Positions 19,430-29,640 of a DNA stretch of 45,931 nucleotides are shown here, piece by piece. The notes under the pieces are model-generated. The model was not told the origin of the DNA and made no database searches. It saw only the letters and a program-made list of their open reading frames with translations. Within the stretch, counting starts at the first letter, position 1, and each line of letters starts with the position of its first letter. Source of the DNA: Deltaproteobacteria bacterium (GTDB lineage Bacteria; JACQOV01); assembly GCA_016202395.1 (NCBI GenBank), contig JACQOV010000039.1, positions 1 through 45,931 of the forward strand, in the 5' to 3' direction. The position numbers were made by a program, and so were the translations under genes.

Positions 19430-20275
19430 ATGGCCTCTTCGCCGAGAGAGAAAAAAAAGAGTGCGGCGCTGTTCCGTTCCCAAGCCAACCGAAGGAATAC
19501 CGACCCTTCTTGGTTTAAGGGTTTTTTGCGAGTCGCGTTTAAGTTTCTTTTTTGTTTTTTTATTGTTGTGGGGGCTTATGGTCTCTATGATTGGGGATCC
19601 CGATGGTTTCTCTCACTCGAATATTTTAAGCTGAAGAGTGTGACGATCGAGCCGAGCGCGCATGTTTCTCAGGAGGCGGTAGAAAAAGACCTTCAGCCCT
19701 ATTTAGGAAAAAGTATTTTTACGATTTCTTTAAAGGAACTTTGTAAACGTTGGGAGTCTAATCCGTGGGTCGAGGAGGTGATGGTTCGTCGGCATCTCCC
19801 TTCGCGTCTCTCTGTTCGATTTCTCGAATACCGGCCTGTCGCTCTTCTTCGCGACAAGGAGATTTATCACTACATTGATGGCCATGGGAGTGTTTTCAAA
19901 AAGGTGGGGAAGGGGGAGTTGATGGATTTTCCAATTTTCACTGGCGTCACTCAAAAAGCGATTCTCCATCAAGACGAAGAATCTCTTCTGCTCCTCCATC
20001 GAGGGTTGGAACTTCTGATCCTTTCTCAGGAGCGCTCTTTCCCAAGCATCAAAGAGATTTCAGAAATCCAACTGGAAAAAGGATTTGGTTTAACGCTTTA
20101 TCCCATGAAAACGCGTGTGGCTATCCGTTTTGGTTGGGGCCAATATGAAGAAAAGTGGCGTAGACTCGAGAGGATATGGCGCTATTTAGAAAAAGGGGGG
20201 CGCAAGGTGAAGTATATTGATCTGGATTATGGTAAAATAGCGGCTGTCGGTTTTTTTAGAGATGCTAGGAGGTAG
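19430..20275 (+). CDS. ftsQ: Cell division protein FtsQ (POTRA)
   Basis: Single N-terminal TM, LKSVTIEPSAHVSQEAVEKDL, SNPWVEEVMVRRHLPSRLSVRFLEYRPVALL; between ddl and ftsA. Confidence 0.93.
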   Translation: MASSPREKKKSAALFRSQANRRNTDPSWFKGFLRVAFKFLFCFFIVVGAYGLYDWGSRWFLSLEYFKLKSVTIEPSAHVSQEAVEKDLQPYLGKSIFTISLKELCKRWESNPWVEEVMVRRHLPSRLSVRFLEYRPVALLRDKEIYHYIDGHGSVFKKVGKGELMDFPIFTGVTQKAILHQDEESLLLLHRGLELLILSQERSFPSIKEISEIQLEKGFGLTLYPMKTRVAIRFGWGQYEEKWRRLERIWRYLEKGGRKVKYIDLDYGKIAAVGFFRDARR

Positions 20276-20277
20276 AG

Positions 20278-21507
20278 GTGTTAGGAAAAAAAGATTCGTT
20301 GGTTGTTGGATTGGATATTGGAACAACAAAGATTTGCGCCATGGTGGGGCAGAGACGCGGGGAGGGTGTTGTTGAGATTGTTGGGATAGGCAATGCTCCT
20401 TCTAAAGGCTTGCGGAAGGGGGTCGTTGTCAATATCGAAAGCACCGTGCAGTCGATTCAAAAAGCGGTGGAGGAGGCGGAGATGATGGCGGGCTGCCAGA
20501 TCCGCTCTGTTTACGCGGGTATTTCTGGAGCTCACATCAAAGCCTTCAACAGTCACGGAATCGTTGCTGTCAAAGATGGAGAGGTCAAAGAAAGCGATGT
20601 GCAACGTGTGGTGGATGCGGCCCGCGCTGTGGCGATTCCCATGGATCGCGAGATCATTCATGTGTTCCCTCAGGAATTCATTTTGGATGACCAGGATGGA
20701 ATTAAAGAACCCCTCGGGATGTCCGGCGTGCGGTTAGAGGCCAAGGTTCATATCGTGACGGGAGCGGTTGCCTCCGCTCAGAATATTATCAAGTGCGCCA
20801 GTAAAACGGGTCTCTCAGTTCGTGATATTGTCCTCCAACAATATGCCTCTTCCGAGGCGGTGTTAACCCCGGATGAGAAAGAACTTGGGGTGACTTTAAT
20901 CGATATCGGCGGCGGAACAACGAATATTGCTATCTTCTTTGGCGGAGCGATTCGCCACACCGCAGTTCTCCCCATCGGAGGGAATCATATTACCAGTGAT
21001 GTGGCGGTAGGGCTTCGCACGCCGGTCGATCCAGCGGAAAAGATTAAACAACAGTACGGTTGCGCCTTAAGCTCCATGGTCTCAAAAGAGGAGACGATCG
21101 AGGTTATGAGTATTGGGGAAAGAAAACTGCGCCTCGTTTCACGGCAAGCTCTCACGGAGATCATTCAGCCCCGTGTTGAGGAGATCTTCCACCTGGTTCA
21201 TCGAGAGATTGTCCGATCCGGCTTTGAGGATCTGTTGGCAGCGGGGGTTGTTCTCACCGGGGGAACTGCTAGCCTTCATGGGATTGAAGAGATTGCGGAA
21301 AAGATGTTGAACGGTTCGGCTCGGCGTGGGATCCCTCAATCGGTTCAAGGGTTGGTGGATATTGTGGGGAGCCCTATTTACGCCACGGCGGTGGGATTGG
21401 TGTTATACGGGCTTCGTCAGGAGAGCGGAGGGTGGATTTCTACGAAGCGGGGGATGGTGGGGAAGGTTCGCACTAGAATGAGGGAATGGTTCTCAGAATT
21501 TTTTTGA
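20278..21507 (+). CDS. ftsA: Cell division protein FtsA
   Basis: VVGLDIGTTKICAMVGQ, IDIGGGTTNIAIF, VVLTGGTASLHGIEEIAEKML. Confidence 0.97.
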   Translation: MLGKKDSLVVGLDIGTTKICAMVGQRRGEGVVEIVGIGNAPSKGLRKGVVVNIESTVQSIQKAVEEAEMMAGCQIRSVYAGISGAHIKAFNSHGIVAVKDGEVKESDVQRVVDAARAVAIPMDREIIHVFPQEFILDDQDGIKEPLGMSGVRLEAKVHIVTGAVASAQNIIKCASKTGLSVRDIVLQQYASSEAVLTPDEKELGVTLIDIGGGTTNIAIFFGGAIRHTAVLPIGGNHITSDVAVGLRTPVDPAEKIKQQYGCALSSMVSKEETIEVMSIGERKLRLVSRQALTEIIQPRVEEIFHLVHREIVRSGFEDLLAAGVVLTGGTASLHGIEEIAEKMLNGSARRGIPQSVQGLVDIVGSPIYATAVGLVLYGLRQESGGWISTKRGMVGKVRTRMREWFSEFF

Positions 21508-21508
21508 T

Positions 21509-21633
21509 GCAAACGCAATAAATGTCGTTATACTTCGTTGGCCTCCTTCGGCACTCGCTCAGCGTACGCCACAAAGTACGCTTCGCTCGGCCTCAGTCGG
21601 CCGCCTCGTCTAACGGCCATTTCTTGCGTTTGC
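21509..21633. repeat. ~125-bp palindromic element, copy 2 (ftsA/ftsZ)
   Basis: Same TIRs GCAAACGCAA/TTGCGTTTGC and interior as 8469-8591. Confidence 0.9.
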
Positions 21634-21661
21634 GGAATTTCTTTTGAGGAGGAAAAATTTG

Positions 21662-22798
21662 ATGAAAGCGGTTCCAGTCCAAAAAATGGAGATGGCCCCG
21701 TTTGGAGCTCGGATCAAGGTGGTTGGGATAGGAGGCGGCGGTGGAAATGCGGTGAACACGATGATCCGGCTGGGTCTTCAAGGGGTGGAGTTCGCGGCGT
21801 CCAATACCGATTGCCAGGTTTTAAACATCTCGCTGGCTCCCACCAAGGTTGCGTTGGGGACGCGATTGACGCGTGGCCTAGGAGCCGGTGGGAATCCGGA
21901 AGTGGGGCGCAATGCCGCTTTGGAGGATCGGGACAGAATTGCAGAGGTCTTGACCGGAACCGACATGGTTTTTGTCACCGCAGGGATGGGGGGAGGGACT
22001 GGGACAGGGGCCGCTCCTGTCATTGCCGAGGTTTCTAAAGAGGTGGGGGCTTTGACGGTAGGGGTTGTCACCAAACCTTTTCTCTTTGAAGGGCGACGTC
22101 GGCAGATGCAAGCGGAGGAGGGAATCGAGGCTTTGAGAGAGCATGTCGATACCTTAATCACGGTTCCTAATCAAAGACTTCTTGCCATCGCAGGAAAAAA
22201 TACCTCGATGTTAGAGGCGTTCCGAAAGGCGGATGAGGTTTTGTACCACGCCGTCAAAGGGATCGCCGATCTTATCACGGTCACGGGGCTCATCAATCTC
22301 GATTTTGCCGATGTTCGGACGGTGATGAACGAGATGGGGATGGCTCTGATGGGGACCGGAATGGCTTCTGGAGAAAGACGGGCGCTGATTGCGGCGCAGC
22401 AAGCCATTGCCTCGCCACTCCTGGAGGATGTCTCCATTCGAGGGGCGCGTGGCATTCTTCTCAACGTCACCGGAGGGGAAGACCTCACGCTTCACGAGGT
22501 GAATGAGGCTGCAAGCCTTGTTCAAGAGGAGGCTCATCAAGAGGCTCATATTATTTTTGGAGCGGTGATCGACTCCGAACTTCGAAAGGAGATCCGAGTC
22601 ACGGTCATTGCGACTGGGTTTGGCGATTCTGTGGGTGAGGAGTCCACGGCAGGCCTTGCGACCCCCAAAGGGGATCGGTTGATGCCAATCCGCCGTCGTA
22701 AAAATCAAAGGATCGATTTGGGGGAGGTTCGCAATTTCTTGGGGACCTCCGAGAATGAGAACGACGAACTCGACATTCCAACGTTTTTAAGGAAATAA
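21662..22798 (+). CDS. ftsZ: Cell division protein FtsZ
   Basis: [34 protein letters not shown] tubulin signature, C-terminal peptide [18 protein letters not shown] upstream of ATG 21662. Confidence 0.98.
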   Translation: MKAVPVQKMEMAPFGARIKVVGIGGGGGNAVNTMIRLGLQGVEFAASNTDCQVLNISLAPTKVALGTRLTRGLGAGGNPEVGRNAALEDRDRIAEVLTGTDMVFVTAGMGGGTGTGAAPVIAEVSKEVGALTVGVVTKPFLFEGRRRQMQAEEGIEALREHVDTLITVPNQRLLAIAGKNTSMLEAFRKADEVLYHAVKGIADLITVTGLINLDFADVRTVMNEMGMALMGTGMASGERRALIAAQQAIASPLLEDVSIRGARGILLNVTGGEDLTLHEVNEAASLVQEEAHQEAHIIFGAVIDSELRKEIRVTVIATGFGDSVGEESTAGLATPKGDRLMPIRRRKNQRIDLGEVRNFLGTSENENDELDIPTFLRK

Positions 22799-22818
22799 CA
22801 CGTCCGTCGAGAGGTTTT

Positions 22819-24774
22819 ATGATTGAAGCGATTATGAAAGAGATCGTGTGGCGACCGTACGGCGATTATCTGGAGAAGAGCAATATTGGCCGGTTCATGA
22901 ATCGCCATGGAATTAAAACCTACAAAGAACTCATCCACCGTTCCACCGAAGATATCGAATGGTTTTGGGATGCGGCCTTAAAAGACATCGGTGTGGAGTG
23001 GTTTGAGCCTTATCAAAAGATTTTGGATACCTCCCAAGGTTTTCCGTGGGCTCGATGGTTTGTCGGTGGAAAAATTAACATCGTTCACAATTGTATTGAT
23101 CGACATATTCGTGAAGGACGTGGCGATCGGGTTGCAATCCTTTGGGAAGGAGATCAGGGCGACACTCGCCAGCTCACCTATCGGGAGCTGGAGGAACAGG
23201 TTTGCAAAATCGCTAACTTCATGAAAGGGTTAGGACTTAAAAAAGGGGACACGGCCGGACTCTACATGCCAATGATTCCAGAGGTGGTCGTGGCGATGAT
23301 GGCCTGTTTCAAGATCGGTGTGGTGGTGGTTCCAATCTTCTCAGGCTTTGGCGCCTCTGCGTTGGCGGCCCGTTTGGCAGATGCCGAGGCGAAGATCCTC
23401 TTTACAGCCGATGGGGGTTTTCGGCGAGGCAAAGTGGTCCCGATCAAGGAGGAGGCCGATAAAGCGCTCGATCAAGTTCCCAGTGTTCGATATGTTTTTG
23501 TTGTGGATCATGCCAGGCGATGGGCCCCCATGCGTTTTGGAAGAGATCTTTGGTGGGAGGCGATGATGCAGGTGTCTCCGAAGAAGCCGTGCAAAACGGA
23601 GGAGCTAGAGGCGGAGGAGACGTCTCTGATCATCTATACTTCCGGAACCACTGGAAAGCCGAAAGGGACGGTTCACACCCATGCTGGGGCCTTAGCCCAA
23701 ATGGCCAAGGAGGTGGGTTACTATTTTGATTTAAAGCCCGAGATCGATCGTTTCTTTTGGGTGAGTGATATCGGTTGGATGATGGGGCCTTGGGAGATTA
23801 TTGGAGTGCAGCATTATGGCGGAACCTATCTCATGTACGAAGGGGTTCCCAACTACCCTCAGCCGGATCGACTTTGGTCTATCTTGGAAAAGCATGGGAT
23901 CACTATTTTAGGGATCTCTCCCACAGCGATCCGACTCTTGATGGGGACCGGAGACGAATGGGTAAAAAAACATGACTTGAGTCGGTTACGGATCTTGGGA
24001 TCCACGGGGGAGCCGTGGGATCCTACATCGTATTTGTGGTTTTTTGAGAAGGTGGGAGGAAGGCGTTGTCCGATCATCAATATCTCGGGTGGAACCGAGG
24101 TCGCCGGTTGTTTGCTGGCTCCGATGCCGATCACGGAACTCAAACCTTGTTCGCTGGGAGGCCCTGGCTTAGGGATGGATGTGGATGTTTTTGATGAGGA
24201 GGGAAAGCCGATCCGCGAAGGGATTGGACATCTCGTTTGTAAAAAACCGGCTCCATCGATGACCAAAGGATTCTTAAAAGACCCGGAGCGCTATCTCGAC
24301 ACCTATTTTTCCCGTTGGCCCAATATTTGGTATCACGGCGATTGGGCCTATGTGGATGACGACGGGCATTGGTTTTTATTCGGTCGTTCCGATGACACGA
24401 TCAAAATTGCCGGCAAGCGTGTGGGTCCTGCGGAGATTGAGGCGGCATTAATTCAACACCCCGCTGTCTCGGAGGCGGCCGCCATTGGAGTCCCTCACCC
24501 GATCAAGGGGGAAGGGGTCGTCTGTTTTGTCGTTCTCAAGCCTGATGTTCCACAAGACGAATCCCTTCGAGAAAAGCTCAAAAGTCAGGTGGTTGAGCTT
24601 TTAGGAAAGACGATGAAGCCGGAGGAGATTAAATTTGTGAAGGCTCTTCCCAAAACCCGCTCTGCTAAGATCGTTCGGGGCGTTATCAAGAAGAAATACC
24701 TTGGCCAAGAGATCGGTGACATTGCCTCTGTCGAGAATCCCGAGGCCCTCGACGCCATCACCCACGCTTTTTAA
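22819..24774 (+). CDS. AMP-forming acyl-CoA synthetase, acetyl-CoA-synthetase-like
   Basis: SLIIYTSGTTGKPKGTVHTHAG, ISGGTEVAG, GDWAYVDDDGHWFLFGRSDDTIKIAGKRVGPAEIEA, KTRSAKIVRGVIKKKYL. Substrate not determined. Confidence 0.9.
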   Translation: MIEAIMKEIVWRPYGDYLEKSNIGRFMNRHGIKTYKELIHRSTEDIEWFWDAALKDIGVEWFEPYQKILDTSQGFPWARWFVGGKINIVHNCIDRHIREGRGDRVAILWEGDQGDTRQLTYRELEEQVCKIANFMKGLGLKKGDTAGLYMPMIPEVVVAMMACFKIGVVVVPIFSGFGASALAARLADAEAKILFTADGGFRRGKVVPIKEEADKALDQVPSVRYVFVVDHARRWAPMRFGRDLWWEAMMQVSPKKPCKTEELEAEETSLIIYTSGTTGKPKGTVHTHAGALAQMAKEVGYYFDLKPEIDRFFWVSDIGWMMGPWEIIGVQHYGGTYLMYEGVPNYPQPDRLWSILEKHGITILGISPTAIRLLMGTGDEWVKKHDLSRLRILGSTGEPWDPTSYLWFFEKVGGRRCPIINISGGTEVAGCLLAPMPITELKPCSLGGPGLGMDVDVFDEEGKPIREGIGHLVCKKPAPSMTKGFLKDPERYLDTYFSRWPNIWYHGDWAYVDDDGHWFLFGRSDDTIKIAGKRVGPAEIEAALIQHPAVSEAAAIGVPHPIKGEGVVCFVVLKPDVPQDESLREKLKSQVVELLGKTMKPEEIKFVKALPKTRSAKIVRGVIKKKYLGQEIGDIASVENPEALDAITHAF

Positions 24775-24863
24775 AATAGGTTTTCAGGATTTGCATTCAG
24801 TCTCTCTTTATGTTATCAACTTCCGCTAGCGATAAGTCACCCTAAAACACACGCTTTGGGACT

Positions 24864-24896
24864 AGAAGAGGGGGTGCCGTTCAGCGGTCCTCTTCT
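24864..24896 (+). promoter_or_regulatory. Leader hairpin upstream of rpsB (candidate r-protein leader)
   Basis: AGAAGAGG (24864-24871) pairs perfectly with CCTCTTCT (24889-24896), plus an inner CCG-TTCAG-CGG hairpin, 40 nt before the ATG. Confidence 0.45.
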
Positions 24897-24936
24897 GGAG
24901 AGATCGAAGCGGAGGCTAAACCCGAAAGGAAAACAG

Positions 24937-25707
24937 ATGAGCGTTATCGAAGTCAAGGAGCTGCTCGAAGCGGGGGTCCATTTTGGACATCAGACCAATC
25001 GATGGAACCCGAAAATGAAACCTTACCTTTTTGGATCTCGCAACGGCATCTATATTGTGGACCTTCAAAAGACCGCGGGCCTTTTTGAGCAAGCGTATCA
25101 GCGCGTTGTGAAGGTTGTTGCTGGAGGGGGGGCGATACTTTTTGTCGGGACCAAACATCAAGCTCAGCAACCGATCAAAGAGGCGGCAGAACGTTGCGGC
25201 ATGTTTTATGTTGTGAACCGATGGCTCGGAGGAACCCTCACGAACTTTCAGACGATCCGCAAAAGCATTGAGCGACTCAAAGAGATTGAGAAGATGGAGA
25301 CCGACGGAACCTTTTCAGCCCTCACTAAGAAAGAAGGGCTTTTGTTACTCAAGGAAAAAGAGAAGCTTGTGAGCTATCATTCCGGAATTCGAGAGATGAA
25401 AAAGCTCCCTGATTTGATCTTTATCGTTGACACTCAGAAGGAGAGAATTGCGGTGCATGAGGCGAAACGGTTAGGGATCGAAACCATTGCCGTTGTCGAT
25501 ACCAATTGTGATCCCGATGGAATTAGCTATGTGATTCCTGGGAATGACGATGCCATTCGCTCCATCCGACTTTTCACCTCGAAGATAGCCGATGCGTCTT
25601 TGGAAGGATTGAGCCAGCGTGAAAAAGAGGCTCGAGAAGAGAAGGCAGAATCGGTTAAGGATTCTGGCGAAGAGCTTAAAATAGAATCGAGAGTGGCACA
25701 GGGGTAG
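24937..25707 (+). CDS. rpsB: 30S ribosomal protein S2
   Basis: [46 protein letters not shown]. Confidence 0.98.
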   Translation: MSVIEVKELLEAGVHFGHQTNRWNPKMKPYLFGSRNGIYIVDLQKTAGLFEQAYQRVVKVVAGGGAILFVGTKHQAQQPIKEAAERCGMFYVVNRWLGGTLTNFQTIRKSIERLKEIEKMETDGTFSALTKKEGLLLLKEKEKLVSYHSGIREMKKLPDLIFIVDTQKERIAVHEAKRLGIETIAVVDTNCDPDGISYVIPGNDDAIRSIRLFTSKIADASLEGLSQREKEAREEKAESVKDSGEELKIESRVAQG

Positions 25708-25713
25708 AAGACC

Positions 25714-26310
25714 ATGGAGATTTCAGTAGAACTGGTCAAAAAATTGAGAGAACGGACCGGAGCGGGGATCGTTGATTGCCAGAAAGCGCTTCGAGACTCC
25801 GTGGGGGAATTGGAAAAAGCGATCGACCTCCTTCGTGAGCGTGGGGTGGTGAAGGCGGCCAAAAAGAGCGGCCGAGCGACCCAAGAAGGGGCGATTGCCT
25901 CCTACATTCATATGGGGGGAAAAATCGGTGTTTTGTTAGAGCTTAACTGCGAGACCGATTTCGTCGCTAAGACCCACCATTTCCAAGACTTGGCGAGGAA
26001 TTTGACTCTTCATGTCGCGGCGGCGGCTCCTCAGTGGGTGGGGCGAGAAGGGATTTCTGCGGAGACTATCGAAAAAGAAAAAGAGATCTATCGCGTTCAA
26101 GCCAAAGACTCGGGAAAATCTCCAACGGTGATTGAAAAGATCGCGGAAGGAAAACTGCAGAAGTTCTATGCCGAGACCTGTTTGCTGGAACAGCCCTATG
26201 TTCGGGATCCAAATCAAACGGTTCAACAACTCATTACCGAAGCGATCGCCAAATTGGGGGAGAATATCACCGTTCGGCGATTTGCTCGTTTCCAGGTGGG
26301 ACAGTCTTAA
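25714..26310 (+). CDS. tsf: Elongation factor Ts
   Basis: VKKLRERTGAGIVDCQKALRDSVGELEKAIDLLRERG, IHMGGKIGVLLELNCETDFVA. Confidence 0.98.
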   Translation: MEISVELVKKLRERTGAGIVDCQKALRDSVGELEKAIDLLRERGVVKAAKKSGRATQEGAIASYIHMGGKIGVLLELNCETDFVAKTHHFQDLARNLTLHVAAAAPQWVGREGISAETIEKEKEIYRVQAKDSGKSPTVIEKIAEGKLQKFYAETCLLEQPYVRDPNQTVQQLITEAIAKLGENITVRRFARFQVGQS

Positions 26311-27051
<741 letters not shown>

Positions 27052-27070
27052 GGTTTAGGTGTAGAAAAAC

Positions 27071-27625
27071 ATGGAAGAAGTTATTCGAGAATTGCGAAGT
27101 CATATGGATCGATCCGTCGAGGCTTTTAAAAGGGACCTCGGACAGATTCGGACCGGTCGCGCCTCGATTTCTTTGTTGGATGGGGTTCGAGTCGATTATT
27201 ACGGGAATCCGACCCCTTTAAACCAATTGGCAACCCTTTCCGTTCCCGAGCCCCGTTCCATCCTTATTCAACCCTGGGATCCTTCAGTGGGGGAGTTGAT
27301 CGCAAAAGCGATTCTAACCTCGGATCTAGGATTAAACCCGACCCACGACGGAAAAATTATTCGTATAGCGATTCCTTCTCTTACCGAGGAGAGACGCAAG
27401 GAGCTTGTCAAGCGCGTCCACAAGATTGCCGAAGAGTCGCGTGTGGCCCTTCGAAACATTCGGCGGGATCTTCTCGAGAGATTAAAGAAGCGAGAAAAAG
27501 AAGAGAGTCTCTCGGAAGACGTCGTTCATCAGACGCAAGATCGAGTCCAGAAGGTGACCGACGAAGAGATGGGGAAGATTGAAAAAATTGTTGCGGCGAA
27601 AGAAAAAGAGATCCTTGAAGTTTGA
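27071..27625 (+). CDS. frr: Ribosome recycling factor
   Basis: LGQIRTGRASISLLDGVRVDYYGNPTPLNQLATLSVPEPRSILIQPWD. Confidence 0.98.
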   Translation: MEEVIRELRSHMDRSVEAFKRDLGQIRTGRASISLLDGVRVDYYGNPTPLNQLATLSVPEPRSILIQPWDPSVGELIAKAILTSDLGLNPTHDGKIIRIAIPSLTEERRKELVKRVHKIAEESRVALRNIRRDLLERLKKREKEESLSEDVVHQTQDRVQKVTDEEMGKIEKIVAAKEKEILEV

Positions 27626-28331
27626 TTTGCCGCGGCATGTGGCCATCATCATGGATGGCAATGGCCGTTGGGCAAAGCGGCGCGGCTTAACCCGAGTGGA
27701 GGGGCATCGCCAAGGGGTGCAAGCGGCTCGCAAAATCGTCAATGCCGCTCGAGAAATCGGGATTCCGGTTCTAACCCTTTACACCTTTTCCAAAGAGAAT
27801 TGGAATCGGCCTCAGCAAGAGGTCCAAGCTTTGATGGGCTTGTTGGAGCACTATTTGGAGGAGGTTCACAAAGAGATTGAAGAGCACGACATCCGTGTGC
27901 AAGCGATTGGAGAGATGGAGGACCTTCCGGCCCCCGTCCAACAGTCCCTTCGGCGGTTGATCGATCGAACCCGTTCCAAAAAAGGGATGCTCGTCAATCT
28001 GGCTTTAAGCTATGGCGGACGAGCGGAGATTGTGCGCGCAGCTTCTCGTCTGCTAGAGGATTTTAAGCAAAATCGAATCTCTCCCAAAGAGATAACGCCC
28101 GATCTGTTTTCGAGCTATCTTTATACCCAAGGGCTCCCCGATCCCGACCTTTTAATCCGGACCGGCGGGGATTTTCGGATCAGCAATTTCCTTTTGTGGC
28201 AGATGGCCTACACCGAGATTGTTGTTACGCAGGTTCTTTGGCCCGATTTTCGGAAGCGACATTTTATTCGTTGTTTGCTAGACTATCAAAAGCGAGAAAG
28301 ACGATTTGGCGGGGTGCAGGAAGAAGCATGA
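27615..28331 (+). CDS. uppS: Isoprenyl transferase (undecaprenyl diphosphate synthase)
   Basis: RHVAIIMDGNGRWAKRRGLTRVEGHRQGVQAARKIV, LLIRTGGDFRISNFLLWQMAYTEI. Start (TTG 27615 or 27579) overlaps frr. Confidence 0.95.
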   Translation: MKFDLPRHVAIIMDGNGRWAKRRGLTRVEGHRQGVQAARKIVNAAREIGIPVLTLYTFSKENWNRPQQEVQALMGLLEHYLEEVHKEIEEHDIRVQAIGEMEDLPAPVQQSLRRLIDRTRSKKGMLVNLALSYGGRAEIVRAASRLLEDFKQNRISPKEITPDLFSSYLYTQGLPDPDLLIRTGGDFRISNFLLWQMAYTEIVVTQVLWPDFRKRHFIRCLLDYQKRERRFGGVQEEA

Positions 28332-29551
28332 AACAAAAGCGAAGAATTTCTATTCTAGGTTCCACGGGATCGATTGGTGTCAACACCCTCGAGGTGATTG
28401 CCTCTCATCCCGATCGTTTTGAGGTGATTGCTTTGGCTGCGGGCGCCAATCTAGAGCGGCTTTTGGAACAGGCCCGTCGTTTTCGCCCTCTGTGGGTGGC
28501 GGTTCGAGAAAGAGAGGATGCGCGAAAACTTTCTCAGACTCTTCCTGCGGGGGTCCAAGTGGCCTTTGGCACCGAGGGGCTGAAGGCGATTGCGAGTCAC
28601 CCCAAGGCCGATTTTGTTGTTTCAGCCATTGTGGGAGCTTCAGGTTTGGAGCCCACGTTGGCTGCCCTTCAAGCCAAGAAAAACGTTGCGATTGCCAATA
28701 AAGAATCGCTGGTGATGGCGGGATCGTTGCTGACCGCGACCGCTAAAAAACAAGGAGTTTCCCTTTTGCCGATCGATAGTGAACATAGCGCCATCTTTCA
28801 GTTGCTCGAAGGGCAAGATCGCTCCGCCCTAGACAAAGTGATTCTCACGGCCTCGGGAGGGCCTTTTTTTAGAAAAACAAAGGGGGAGTTGAACGAGGTG
28901 TCTCTAGAGGAGGCTCTTCATCATCCTCGCTGGCAGATGGGGAGAAAGATCACCATCGATTCCGCAACGCTGACGAATAAAGCATTAGAGGTCATCGAGG
29001 GGCGTTGGCTCTTTGATTTAAGACCTTCGCAGATTGAGGTGGTGATCCATCCTCAAAGCATTGTCCATTCTTTAGTTGCTTTTCGGGACGGCTCGATGTT
29101 AGCCCAGATGGCTGTTGCCGACATGAAGATTCCGATCGCCTATGCTCTCTCTTATCCAGAGCGGATTTCCGTGAAGATCCCTCCTTTGAATTTGGTTGAA
29201 ATGGGAGCTCTAGAGTTCTATGCTCCCGACGTTGAGACGTTTCCGATCCTCTCTTTGGCCTATCGGGCTTTGGAGAGCAAAAGCTCTGCTGCCGTGGTGC
29301 TCAACGCCGCCAATGAGGTTGCGGTTCAAGCCTTCTTAGATCGGCAAATCCCGTTCTTAGAGATCTATACCCTGGTGCGAGAGGTCTTTGAAGCGCATCG
29401 CCCCGTTGAGGCACAATCGATCGAGGAGATGCTTTCGTGGGACGCGTGGGCCAGTGAGGAGGCTCATCGGATGTTGGAAGTGAAAAATTATAAAGTAGAT
29501 TTAGGACGTTCTTTTCGCAAAGCCGCCCATGGTTCGACAAGCTCACCATGA
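28328..29551 (+). CDS. dxr: 1-deoxy-D-xylulose 5-phosphate reductoisomerase
   Basis: RRISILGSTGSIGVNTLEVI, ANKESLVMAG, PIDSEHSAIFQ, TASGGPF, HPRWQMGRKITIDSATLTNKALEVIE. Tail HGSTSSP is repeat-encoded. Confidence 0.97.
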   Translation: MKQKRRISILGSTGSIGVNTLEVIASHPDRFEVIALAAGANLERLLEQARRFRPLWVAVREREDARKLSQTLPAGVQVAFGTEGLKAIASHPKADFVVSAIVGASGLEPTLAALQAKKNVAIANKESLVMAGSLLTATAKKQGVSLLPIDSEHSAIFQLLEGQDRSALDKVILTASGGPFFRKTKGELNEVSLEEALHHPRWQMGRKITIDSATLTNKALEVIEGRWLFDLRPSQIEVVIHPQSIVHSLVAFRDGSMLAQMAVADMKIPIAYALSYPERISVKIPPLNLVEMGALEFYAPDVETFPILSLAYRALESKSSAAVVLNAANEVAVQAFLDRQIPFLEIYTLVREVFEAHRPVEAQSIEEMLSWDAWASEEAHRMLEVKNYKVDLGRSFRKAAHGSTSSP

Positions 29552-29619
29552 ACGGTCTTTTAAGTTAACCATGAACGGTTTTAACCCGTTCGCCCTGAGC
29601 CTGTCGAAGGGTGAGCGGG
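29531..29619. repeat. Inverted-repeat element at the dxr 3' end
   Basis: GGTTCGACAAGCTCACCATGAACGG...CCGTTCGCCCTGAGCCTGTCGAAGG; arms match over CCGTTC...TGAGC.TGTCGAA. Confidence 0.75.
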
Positions 29620-29640
29620 TAAAGTTATGGAGTTGACATT

